A stretch of 64,000 nucleotides of DNA from Campylobacter concisus (lineage in GTDB: Bacteria; Campylobacterota; Campylobacteria; Campylobacterales; Campylobacteraceae): NCBI RefSeq assembly GCF_003048595.2, contig NZ_CP049270.1:1798001-1862000 (forward strand), in the 5' to 3' direction. Below are positions 56,157 to 64,000 of this stretch, piece by piece (the stretch's first letter is position 1; each line of letters begins with the position of its first letter). The notes beneath the pieces are model-generated. The model saw nothing but the letters and a program-made list of their open reading frames with translations. It did no database searches and was not told the origin of the DNA. The position numbers and the translations under genes were made by a program.

Positions 56157-58532
56157 CTACTGACAACCCTCGCATTCGATCGAGCGGTCAGCTACGTCGT
56201 TTAGTTTTTCGCTGTCAGGCGACTCTGAGCGTAGATAATAAGTCGATTTTAGTCCGAGCTCCCATGCAAGCGTGTAAATTTCACTTAGATATCCGCCGCT
56301 TGCCTTATCTAGGCTCATAAATATATTTAGACTTTGACCTTGATCGATCCATTTTTGGCGGATCGCACCTGCTTTTATAAGAATTCTTTGATCAAGCTCG
56401 TAAGCTGGCGTGTAAAACTGCCAAGTATCTGGGCTTAAATTTGGCACGACATTTGGGATCATGCCACTTAAGTTGTGCTCAAACCACTTGCGTTTATAGA
56501 CTGGCTCGATAGTCTGAGTGGTTCCAACTAGGATCGAGATCGAGCTAGTTGGAGCGATGGCCATTAGGTAGCCGTTTCTCATGCCGTCACGCTTGACCTT
56601 CTCTCTTAGCTTGTCCCAGTCGCAGACATTTTCGTCAAATAGCCCGCCTTTGTCGTTTAAAAGAACCTTTGCGTTCTCGTTTGCAGTGTCTATCGGCATG
56701 ATGCCTTTACTCCATTTTGAGCCTTCAAATTTTGGATAGATGCCCTTTTCTACGGCTAAATTTGAGCTAGCGTAGATCGCGTTGTAGCTTATGTTTTCCA
56801 TTATGCTATCTATCAGCGCCAAATGCTCATAGCTGCCCCATTTTACGTTTTTCTCGGCTAGCATTTGCGCCTCACCCATGACACCAAGGCCGATCGAGCG
56901 AGAAGCTAGGTTTGTGTGTTTTACCTTTTTGTGTGGGTAGAAATTTAGGTCTATAACGTTATCAAGCATCCTGATGGCTATCGGCACGACACGCTCGATG
57001 TCCTCTTTGCTGTTTATCTTGCTTAAATTTATACTTGCAAGGTTGCAAACTGCCGTTTTGCCCTCGATGCTCTCTTTTTCTACGATAAAAATTTGCTTGC
57101 CTTTTAGGCTATCAAGCGCGCTAAGCTTTTTGGCCTTTTTAGTTATGCCACTATCGACAGTGACGTCTTCTTCTTCGTCAAATAGCTCCTCACCACCATC
57201 TTCGTAAGTGATCTTGATCTTATAGTAGTTTGGCGCTGTGTTTTGGAAAATTTCAGTACATAAATTTGAGCTTCTGATGATGCCCTCGTGGTCGTTTGGA
57301 TTTGCCTTGTTGGCATTGTCTTTAAAGCACAAAAATGGCATGCCAGTTTCAAAATAGCTAGTTAAAATTTTCTTCCAAAGCTCTTTTGCAAGGATGGTAT
57401 TTTTCTGGATATTTTCGTCGCTTTCATACTCCAAGTATCTCTTCTCAAACTCCTCGCCGTAAAGGTCGCAAAGATCACTTACTTGAGCTGGGTCAAAAAG
57501 ACTCCAGCGGCCATTTTCTTTGACACGCTTCATAAATAGATCGTTTATCCAAAGCGCAGGGAAAAGCTCATGTGCACGGCGTCTCTCTTCGCCTGAATTT
57601 TTACGAAGATCAAGAAAATCACTCACGTCCATGTGCCAAGGCTCGATATAAACAGCGATCGCACCCTTTCTAGTGCCTAGCTGATCGACCGCTACTGCGA
57701 TGTCGTTTGTCACTTTTAAAAATGGGATGATACCGCCAGCTGCGTTTTTGTGTCCGTCGATACTGCCGCCCATCGCACGCACCTTGCTCCAGTCCCAGCC
57801 GATACCGCCGCCAAATTTTGAAAGTAATGCCATCTCTTTGTAGCTATCAAAAATTCCCTCGATATTATCAGGCGTACTGCCTACGTAACAGCTGCTTAGC
57901 TGGTGACGCGTCGTACGGGCATTTGAGAGCGTCGGAGTGGCTAGCATCACTTCAAATTTAGATATAAGGTCGTAAAATTTCTTCGCCCAGCCTTGGCTGT
58001 CTAGCTCGTTTTGCGCAAGAAACATCGCTATCGCCATAAACATGTGCTGCGGTAGCTCGATCGGCATACCATTCTTATCTTTGATGAGGTAGCGATCATA
58101 AAGCGTTTTGATACCAAGGTATGCAAACTGGAGGTCACGCTCAGGCTTAATGTAGGCGTTTAGATCCTCTAGGTCGTACTTCTCTTTTAACCCAGGGATG
58201 ATGCGGCCTACTTTTTCGCCTTTTACTAGGTAGTCTTTTAGGTGGTTGTAGCCGTTAAAGCCGGTCACTTTGTGATAAAGGTCGAACAAAAATAGTCTCG
58301 CAGCGACAAATGTCCAATTTGGGCGATCGATGTCGATCTTATCAACTGCTGTTTTTATAAGAGTTTGCTGAATTTCCTCAGTCGTTATCATATCTCTAAA
58401 CTGAATTTTTGCATCTACCTCGAGCTCGCTAAGGCTTACATTGTTAAGCCCTAGAACCGCTTCGTTCGTGTATTTTTTGATCTTGCTGATATCAAGCTCT
58501 TCTGTTCTGCCATTACGTTTTACTACTTTCAA
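56157..58532 (-). CDS. nrdA: Class Ia ribonucleotide reductase alpha subunit
   Basis: Catalytic subunit of the aerobic reductase, partner of NrdB. 791 residues: ATP-cone (KVVKRNGRTEELDISKIKKY), the first active-site Cys in TRHQLSSCYVG, the NLCTEIFQN motif with the thiyl-radical Cys, and the C-terminal shuttle CEGCQ. Its beta subunit gene lies about 30 kb away. Downstream neighbour of purB on the same strand, as in C. jejuni. Confidence 0.96.
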   Translation of the reverse strand: MKVVKRNGRTEELDISKIKKYTNEAVLGLNNVSLSELEVDAKIQFRDMITTEEIQQTLIKTAVDKIDIDRPNWTFVAARLFLFDLYHKVTGFNGYNHLKDYLVKGEKVGRIIPGLKEKYDLEDLNAYIKPERDLQFAYLGIKTLYDRYLIKDKNGMPIELPQHMFMAIAMFLAQNELDSQGWAKKFYDLISKFEVMLATPTLSNARTTRHQLSSCYVGSTPDNIEGIFDSYKEMALLSKFGGGIGWDWSKVRAMGGSIDGHKNAAGGIIPFLKVTNDIAVAVDQLGTRKGAIAVYIEPWHMDVSDFLDLRKNSGEERRRAHELFPALWINDLFMKRVKENGRWSLFDPAQVSDLCDLYGEEFEKRYLEYESDENIQKNTILAKELWKKILTSYFETGMPFLCFKDNANKANPNDHEGIIRSSNLCTEIFQNTAPNYYKIKITYEDGGEELFDEEEDVTVDSGITKKAKKLSALDSLKGKQIFIVEKESIEGKTAVCNLASINLSKINSKEDIERVVPIAIRMLDNVIDLNFYPHKKVKHTNLASRSIGLGVMGEAQMLAEKNVKWGSYEHLALIDSIMENISYNAIYASSNLAVEKGIYPKFEGSKWSKGIMPIDTANENAKVLLNDKGGLFDENVCDWDKLREKVKRDGMRNGYLMAIAPTSSISILVGTTQTIEPVYKRKWFEHNLSGMIPNVVPNLSPDTWQFYTPAYELDQRILIKAGAIRQKWIDQGQSLNIFMSLDKASGGYLSEIYTLAWELGLKSTYYLRSESPDSEKLNDVADRSIECEGCQ

Positions 58533-58717
58533 AAATATCTCTCCGTGTTAAATTTTAATTTGGGATTTTATCTAAAAGGAGATAAAAACTCTCTTTGTTA
58601 AAAAAGTGCTCTTAAATATAAAATTTGACTCAAAAAATAATATTTTATATTTTAAAAATTAAAAAATTTGATCTTATTTTAAAATGATTGCAAAAATTTT
58701 TGAAGCGATGTCTTGAA

Positions 58718-58743
58718 GCAAGAAGCATAAATTTGCTTCTTGC
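58718..58743 (-). terminator. Hairpin after purB
   Basis: GCAAGAAGC-ATAAATTT-GCTTCTTGC, 9-bp perfect stem eight bases beyond the purB stop. Confidence 0.65.
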
Positions 58744-58750
58744 ATTTAAA

Positions 58751-60082
58751 TTACTTACCAAAGACTCTGGCAAAAATTTTGTCTACGTTTTTGGTGTAGT
58801 AGTTGTAGTCAAAGCACTCTTTGATCTCATCTTTGCTAAGGCTCTTAGTTAGGTCTTCGTCGTTTAGCAAATTTTGCAAAAATAGGCTGTGACCTTGCTC
58901 ATCGATCGCTTTTTTGCCCTCTTGCAAGTCTGCCCAGACCTTCATAGCATTGCGCTGAACGATCTTATAGGCGTCCTCTCTAGAGATTCCACGCTGTGGT
59001 AGCTGTAAAAGCACGCGCTGAGAAAATACCAGGCCACCTGTCAAATTTAAATTTTTCATCATATTTTCTGGATAGACGACTAGATTTGCTATTAAATTTT
59101 TGATACGAACCAGCATAAAATCAGCCGTGATAAACATATCTGGCAGGATAAATCTCTCAACCGAGCTATGGCTGATGTCGCGCTCGTGCCAAAGGGCGAC
59201 GTTTTCAAGCGCTGGCGTGACGTATGAGCGTAGCACCCTGCAAAGACCGGTGATGTTTTCACTAAGAACTGGATTGCGTTTGTGTGGCATAGCGCTTGAG
59301 CCCTTTTGTCCTGGGCTAAAGTACTCCTCCGCCTCATAAACCTCTGTCCTTTGATAGTGTCTGACGGCGACTGCGATCTTCTCACAAGTAGAGGCTAAAA
59401 CTGCGATAGCACTTACCACATGAGCGTAGCGGTCGCGCTGGATCACTTGATTTGACGCTGGTGCGGCTTTAAGGCCGAGCTCAACGCATGTTAGCTCTTC
59501 AAATTCCATTGGAGCGTGGGCTAAATTTCCCATAGCACCTGAGAGCTTGCCGTAACTGATCGTATCTTTTGCATCTTTGATGAGCTTTAGCGCCCTTGCA
59601 ATCTCATCGTACCAGATGGCAAGCACAAGGCCAAAAGTTATCGGCTCGCCGTGGATGCCGTGACTTCTACCGACCATAAGCGTATGCTTGTGCTCGATTG
59701 CTCTGTTTTTAACCGCCTGCATGAACTCCTCTACGTCGCTGATGATGAGCTCTAGGCTCTCTTTCATCTGAAGTGCGACGGCTGTATCGATGCAGTCGCT
59801 TGAGGTCATGCCGTAGTGCACGAACCTGCTCTCATCGCCAAGGCTCTCGCTGACGCTTGTTAAAAATGCGATGACGTCGTGCTTTGTCGTCTTTTCTATC
59901 TCGTCGATGCGAGCCACTTCAAAATTAGCGTTTTTGCAAATTTTCTCACAGTCGCTGTCGCTTATAAAGCCAAGCTTATTCCAAGCTTTAACAGCAGCTT
60001 TTTCTACCTTGAGCCAAGCGTCGTATTTTGCTTGTATGCTCCACTTTTCAGCCATCTCTTTGCGTGAGTATCTTTCGACCAT
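58751..60082 (-). CDS. purB: Adenylosuccinate lyase
   Basis: Catalyses two fumarate-releasing steps in purine synthesis. 443 residues with TKHDVIAFL, HYGMTSSDCIDTAVALQ, GRSHGIHGEPITFGL and the flexible signature loop GSSAMPHKRNPVLSEN. Standard length. ATG after a weak ribosome-binding site. Neighbours (nrdA, RluA-like gene) as in C. jejuni. Confidence 0.97.
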   Translation of the reverse strand: MVERYSRKEMAEKWSIQAKYDAWLKVEKAAVKAWNKLGFISDSDCEKICKNANFEVARIDEIEKTTKHDVIAFLTSVSESLGDESRFVHYGMTSSDCIDTAVALQMKESLELIISDVEEFMQAVKNRAIEHKHTLMVGRSHGIHGEPITFGLVLAIWYDEIARALKLIKDAKDTISYGKLSGAMGNLAHAPMEFEELTCVELGLKAAPASNQVIQRDRYAHVVSAIAVLASTCEKIAVAVRHYQRTEVYEAEEYFSPGQKGSSAMPHKRNPVLSENITGLCRVLRSYVTPALENVALWHERDISHSSVERFILPDMFITADFMLVRIKNLIANLVVYPENMMKNLNLTGGLVFSQRVLLQLPQRGISREDAYKIVQRNAMKVWADLQEGKKAIDEQGHSLFLQNLLNDEDLTKSLSKDEIKECFDYNYYTKNVDKIFARVFGK

Positions 60083-60264
60083 TGTTGAACCTTTTTGTAT
60101 CAGTTTTCTTTATCATAAAAGTAAATTTCAGCCTTGAAAGCTAAAAATCACATCGTATAATTTTATAAAATTTAAGTTTGGATTATATAAAATCCGTGCT
60201 GAAATGTCGGTTATATACTTATAAATTTGTGCTTAAGATAGCTCACTTGTTTAAAGGATCATTT

Positions 60265-61179
60265 TTGCCCTATGTAAATAAATTTATCGCTACTTCAGAT
60301 CATCAAAAAGCTTACGAAATTTTGTTGCGAAGTGGTTTTAACATGAGCCAAACCCAGCGCCTTATAGATAAAGGTAGGCTGATATGTGACGGTAGTGTCG
60401 TGAGTGAGAAAAATGCCATTTTGTGTGGTAATGTTTTTTTGATCGACTATGAGGCGGAGCCAAAGGGACTAAAACCGATCTTTGAGTGTGAGAGCTTTGC
60501 CGTATTTGATAAGCCAAGTGGAGTGCTAAGCCACCCAAATGGCAGACACTGCGACTACTCACTAAATGATGAAATTTACACACTTTTTGGACGAAATGCG
60601 AGCGTGGCACATAGGCTAGACTTTGAGACAAGCGGCTTGATAGTCGTGGGCAAAGATAGAAATTCTACGACTAAACTAAAGAAAATTTTTGAAAATAGAG
60701 AGATTTCTAAAAGCTACGTCGCGATGGTACAAGGCAAGATCGAGCGAGAAATTACGATCGATGCCAAAATGGATCTAGCAAATAACTACGACGATGTGAA
60801 AATGAGGATGCAAATTTGTGAAAATGGCAAGAGTGCTATGACTAAAATTTTACCGATCAGATATTTTGACGATATCGATACGACTTTACTTCGGGCTATT
60901 CCTCTCACTGGCAGGCAGCATCAAATTCGCTTGCATTTGTTTCATGTGAAACACAAGATACTTGGCGAACCACTTTATGGTTTATCACGTCCGCAGATCG
61001 AGAAAATTTTAGATAAAGAGATAAGCGAGCGTGAACGGATAAATTTAACTGGAGCAAAAAGGCTCTTACTCCACTCAGATGAAATTTCTTTTAAATTTGA
61101 TGAAATTTTTTATAACATAAAAAGTAAATTTGACGCTGAAAGCGAATTTCATAGGTATGCAAAAGAGAGTTTACTTTAG
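60265..61179 (+). CDS. RluA-family RNA pseudouridine synthase
   Basis: 304 residues from TTG 60265, which has AAAGGATC eight bases upstream. An open frame runs further up to 60178 but without a ribosome-binding site. S4 RNA-binding domain (MSQTQRLIDKGRLICDGSVV) then the catalytic domain with Asp in SVAHRLDFETSGL and LTGRQHQIRLHL. Isomerises uridine in rRNA or tRNA; the target site is not clear (RluC/RluD-like). Divergent from purB. Confidence 0.88.
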   Translation: MPYVNKFIATSDHQKAYEILLRSGFNMSQTQRLIDKGRLICDGSVVSEKNAILCGNVFLIDYEAEPKGLKPIFECESFAVFDKPSGVLSHPNGRHCDYSLNDEIYTLFGRNASVAHRLDFETSGLIVVGKDRNSTTKLKKIFENREISKSYVAMVQGKIEREITIDAKMDLANNYDDVKMRMQICENGKSAMTKILPIRYFDDIDTTLLRAIPLTGRQHQIRLHLFHVKHKILGEPLYGLSRPQIEKILDKEISERERINLTGAKRLLLHSDEISFKFDEIFYNIKSKFDAESEFHRYAKESLL

Positions 61180-61339
61180 TCCAAAATTTTTTAATAAATT
61201 TCTATTTCTCATAAACCTTTACCTACATTTTGCCAAAGTTTATTGCTTTTAGATATCACAATAATAATTTTGTAGTTTATATAATTAATGCTCCACTTTA
61301 TTTCTTTATGAGAGCTAGATTTTTTCTTAATATTAAGGC

Positions 61340-61450
61340 TTAAAATTTATGCCTATCTTTTTCATCTTTTAAAACTTTTAAAATAAGCCCCAATCCGAGT
61401 AAAACCACAACAGCAACAAAGACTATTTCGGCTATATCAAGTACACTCAT
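61340..61450 (-). CDS. Conserved-looking 36-residue membrane peptide
   Basis: 36 residues: hydrophobic helix (AEIVFVAVVVLLGLGLILKV) and charged tail (LKDEKDRHKF). The ATG is two bases after the rlmN stop, so it is probably the last gene of the hisF-PNP-rlmN run. A small ORF next to rlmN exists in C. jejuni (Cj1714, from memory). Function unknown. The 160 bases from 61180 to 61339 hold nothing else. Confidence 0.55.
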   Translation of the reverse strand: MSVLDIAEIVFVAVVVLLGLGLILKVLKDEKDRHKF

Positions 61451-61451
61451 T

Positions 61452-62588
61452 TTAACTCACACTGGCTTTACTATTATCTTCAAGCGACTGTGTTTTTAAA
61501 TTTTTATCACTGACAATAGCTTTAAATTTTGCATTTTCATTACGTTGTTTTAACTGCCCACAAGCCGCACTTATGTCAAGGCCTTTACTCTGTCTGATCG
61601 TGCAAGTAACACCGTGATCTCTTAGATATTCTTGAAATTTTAGCATGCTGGTAAGCTCAGGTCGTCCAAATTCACTGCCCTCATGTGGATTAAAATATAT
61701 AAGATTTACCTTCGCTTTTATGCCATGAAGTAATTTTACCAACTTTTTAGCATCACTCACGCTATCGTTTAAATCCTTGATAACAAGGTATTCAAACATC
61801 ACACGCTTGCGCATATCGATAGGAAATCCCCTAACAGCATCCATAACAGCCTCGATATTATAAGCCTTATTTATCGGCATCAGGCGACTTCTAAGTTCAT
61901 TAGTAACAGCATGAAGCGATATGGCCAATAACACACCAAGATCCATCTCGCCAAGCTTTTTTATCTGGCTACCAAGGCCACTAGTTGAAACGGTTTGACG
62001 ACGTGGCGATATGGCTAGACCCTCGTTAAGAGCTAAAATTTTGATCGCTTTACTAACGTTAGTAAGATTATCGAGTGGCTCACCCATACCCATATAAACG
62101 ACATTTATACGTCTTTCATAAGGTATTTTATTTTCTCTTTTTATCCATAAAATTTGCCCTACAATCTCGCCTGCAGTCAAATTTCTAACAAGCCCGCCCT
62201 TTGCTGTTAGACAAAAAGCACAGCCCATTTTACAGCCAACCTGCGAACTAACACAAATCGTATAACGAGCATGGCGACTGATCTTTCCATTCTCATCACT
62301 TATCTCCTCTTTCATCGGTAGCAAAACACTCTCTATCTTTAGCCCATCTTTTAGCTCAAAAAGATACTTGATCGAACCATCACTACTTTGTTCAAATTTT
62401 ACACATTTTAAAGGATCGATATAAAATTTCTCAGCCAGATCTTGACGCATATCTTTAGGTAAATTCAGCATCTGGCTAAATTCGGTTGCATTTTTTTTAT
62501 ATATCCACTCGTAGATTTGTGTTGCTCTAAATGGTGGAGAAACTAACTCTTTTAGCTCATCGATACTAAGATCAAGCAAATTTATCAC
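61452..62588 (-). CDS. rlmN: 23S rRNA/tRNA adenine-C2 methyltransferase RlmN
   Basis: Dual-specificity radical-SAM enzyme methylating A2503 in 23S rRNA and A37 in tRNAs. 378 residues: cluster motif [21 protein letters not shown], and C-terminal Cys in SAACGQL that forms the protein-RNA adduct, with CVSSQVGC before the cluster. GTG start overlaps the upstream stop by four bases (GTGA), with AAAGGA before it. Confidence 0.95.
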   Translation of the reverse strand: MINLLDLSIDELKELVSPPFRATQIYEWIYKKNATEFSQMLNLPKDMRQDLAEKFYIDPLKCVKFEQSSDGSIKYLFELKDGLKIESVLLPMKEEISDENGKISRHARYTICVSSQVGCKMGCAFCLTAKGGLVRNLTAGEIVGQILWIKRENKIPYERRINVVYMGMGEPLDNLTNVSKAIKILALNEGLAISPRRQTVSTSGLGSQIKKLGEMDLGVLLAISLHAVTNELRSRLMPINKAYNIEAVMDAVRGFPIDMRKRVMFEYLVIKDLNDSVSDAKKLVKLLHGIKAKVNLIYFNPHEGSEFGRPELTSMLKFQEYLRDHGVTCTIRQSKGLDISAACGQLKQRNENAKFKAIVSDKNLKTQSLEDNSKASVS

Positions 62589-63265
62589 ATATTTTCCTTT
62601 ATATATTTTGTTAGAATTTTCTTGGCCTCTGCGTGATTTTTTACAAAATCAGCATGTGCATCTTTATTACAAAAATTTGTCGCTACGAAAATTCCATAAG
62701 CTGGAATTTTAAAAATTTGAGCTACTTTTAGAACAGAAAAAAACTCCATATTTTCTAAAAAATAGCCTTTTTCAAATATCTTATGAGCCAAATTTTTGTC
62801 TGTCGTTATGAAATTTGACGAATTTATTTTGATAGTTCCACGTGAAACAATAGAAGAAATTTCACACTCAATTGGTGAATAAGATCTATTTTCTACGCTA
62901 GAAATTTCAATATTTGCCCCAACCGAACTTTCATAAATTTGTAAAATTTCACCATCTTTATAAAGACCAGCTGAGCCAACGAAAACTATCTTTTCTGGCA
63001 TCTGATATAAATTTCGTTCAGGATTTTTTGACAAATTTTGGCTTAGATTTTGTAGCTCTGGATTTGATGAGTTTGCAAATTTAGCTTCAATCTTTGCAAG
63101 ATAGTGCGGATCGATATTTTTTAAATTTATACCCTTTTCATCCGCTCCAATACATGCTCGTTTCTGTAAAAATTTTGTCAAATTTATCGCCATATCGACT
63201 AGCCCCACGCCCATCGGCAAGGCAAAGTCAAAAATTTCGTTTTTTCCAGCTGAGATAACTAGCAT
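62585..63265 (-). CDS. Nucleoside-phosphorylase superfamily protein
   Basis: 226 residues resembling the PNP/UDP phosphorylase (MTA nucleosidase-like) fold: [20 protein letters not shown] early and the substrate-binding [20 protein letters not shown] late (usual EMExxxVA.A...gvP). A likely catalytic acid is in [11 protein letters not shown]. It may salvage purines, but it is shorter and more diverged than PNP. The ATG shares one base with the hisF stop (TGATG). Confidence 0.7.
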   Translation of the reverse strand: MLVISAGKNEIFDFALPMGVGLVDMAINLTKFLQKRACIGADEKGINLKNIDPHYLAKIEAKFANSSNPELQNLSQNLSKNPERNLYQMPEKIVFVGSAGLYKDGEILQIYESSVGANIEISSVENRSYSPIECEISSIVSRGTIKINSSNFITTDKNLAHKIFEKGYFLENMEFFSVLKVAQIFKIPAYGIFVATNFCNKDAHADFVKNHAEAKKILTKYIKENM

Positions 63266-64000
63266 CAAAGCCTGACCTCAATACTATTTGTCTTGAGATA
63301 CTCTTTTAGCTTTTTTATCTCGATCTCACCGAAGTGAAAGATCGAAGCTGCTAAGCATGCATCAGCCCCGGCTTCAAAAGCCTCTTTAAAGTGCTCAATC
63401 TTACCTGCACCGCCACTTGCGATAGTTGGTATGGAAAGCGTGCTAAATACCTTTGTTAGCTCAAGGTTAAAACCTTGTTTGACACCGTCATTGTCCATAG
63501 AGGTTAGCAATATCTCCCCTGCTCCACGCGACTCAACTTCTTTTGCCCAAGCAAATGCATCTTTTTTAGTATCGATCCTGCCGCCATTTATAAAAACACT
63601 ATAACCATTCTCGATCTTTTTAGCATCGATCGCTACTACAACACATTGCGAGCCAAATTTATTAGCTGCCTCATCAATCAAATTTGGATCTTTTATCGCC
63701 GATGAGTTTAGGCTCACTTTGTCGCAGCCAGCATTTAAAAGGCGTGATATATCATCTAACGTGCGTATACCACCACCAACTGTTAGTGGGATAAAAAGCT
63801 TACTTGCGACCTTTTTTACGACATCAACTATCGTATCACGCCCAAGATGAGAGGCAGTGATATCCAAAAAGCAAAGCTCATCAGCACCCTCATCATTGTA
63901 TCTTTTAGCTATCTCAACAGGATCTCCAGCATCGACAAGCCCTACGAAATTTACGCCTTTTACGACTCTGCCATCTTTTACATCAAGGCATGGGATTATA
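63265..64000 (-). CDS. hisF: Imidazole glycerol phosphate synthase subunit HisF, 5' end cut by window
   Basis: Cyclase subunit of histidine synthesis, a (beta/alpha)8 barrel. The frame stays open to the right edge and reads [20 protein letters not shown] with catalytic Asp11-equivalent, then [10 protein letters not shown] and [14 protein letters not shown] with the second catalytic Asp, [10 protein letters not shown] near the end. Only the first few residues are missing. Overlaps the phosphorylase-like gene. Confidence 0.95.
   Translation of the reverse strand, partial: IIPCLDVKDGRVVKGVNFVGLVDAGDPVEIAKRYNDEGADELCFLDITASHLGRDTIVDVVKKVASKLFIPLTVGGGIRTLDDISRLLNAGCDKVSLNSSAIKDPNLIDEAANKFGSQCVVVAIDAKKIENGYSVFINGGRIDTKKDAFAWAKEVESRGAGEILLTSMDNDGVKQGFNLELTKVFSTLSIPTIASGGAGKIEHFKEAFEAGADACLAASIFHFGEIEIKKLKEYLKTNSIEVRL

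Noticed and set aside
60178-60264. Longer N-terminus of the pseudouridine synthase
   Set aside because: No ribosome-binding site at 60178, while TTG 60265 has AAAGGATC and fits the family start.

Overview
The window looks like chromosome of an AT-rich Campylobacter of the C. concisus type. The evidence is gene content and order: canB next to an mscS-type channel, a Bax-inhibitor-1 family gene, secG and frr; ilvD near desulforubrerythrin; purB next to nrdA and an RluA-type gene; rlmN with a small membrane ORF. There is no rRNA, prophage structural module or CRISPR array. Species-level naming is inference.

Layout. 1-8012: core genes (two membrane GGDEF proteins, MscS channel, carbonic anhydrase, BI-1 protein, ThiD2-like protein, secG, a polysaccharide deacetylase, frr). 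8474-23621: a 15.1 kb genomic island in the 3' end of a tRNA-Ser(UGA) gene, bounded by an 18-bp direct repeat of the tRNA 3' end, with an intact tyrosine recombinase beside the tRNA. The island carries vapBC, a siderophore-uptake cassette richer in G+C than its surroundings (AraC regulator, TonB receptor, hydrolase, RhtX/FptX-like MFS, plus an IroE-like esterase beside a decayed receptor), and much debris: a CHAT protease fragment, a truncated recombinase, a recombinase with three lesions, and helicase-like fragments. It also holds two diverged inverted copies of a multi-hairpin repeat and a ~290-bp degenerate pentanucleotide array.

23605-24372: tRNA-Ser, -Cys, -Leu and -Gly on the minus strand and tRNA-Ala on the plus strand, with a tiny entericidin-like lipoprotein among them. 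24590-36000: PepSY membrane protein, nrdB, a lipoprotein, a nitrilase-family protein, pcm, an outer-membrane barrel protein, a frameshifted OprC/NosA-like copper receptor, recJ, a RidA protein and pyrG. 36059-39066: cytochrome bd oxidase operon (DUF4492, cydA, cydB, a 33-residue CydX-like protein). 39191-46581: arylsulfate sulfotransferase, ilvD, rmuC, desulforubrerythrin and small proteins. 46578-52233: a minus-strand run of secreted and redox enzymes (quinone-reductase-like flavoprotein, ABM-domain protein, tannase-like hydrolase, two short-chain dehydrogenases, iron alcohol dehydrogenase). 52308-58532: anaerobic class III ribonucleotide reductase (nrdG, a split nrdD) and aerobic class Ia nrdA, whose partner nrdB lies about 30 kb away. 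58751-64000: purB, an RluA-type pseudouridine synthase, rlmN, a nucleoside-phosphorylase-like gene and the 3' part of hisF.

The physiology implied is microaerobic to anaerobic: a high-affinity bd oxidase, oxygen-dependent and oxygen-sensitive ribonucleotide reductases side by side, a peroxide-reducing rubrerythrin, and several routes for iron and copper. The most unusual items are the separate glycyl-radical peptide of NrdD, the paired multi-hairpin repeats, the pentanucleotide array, and several genes broken by single-base changes in short homopolymers.
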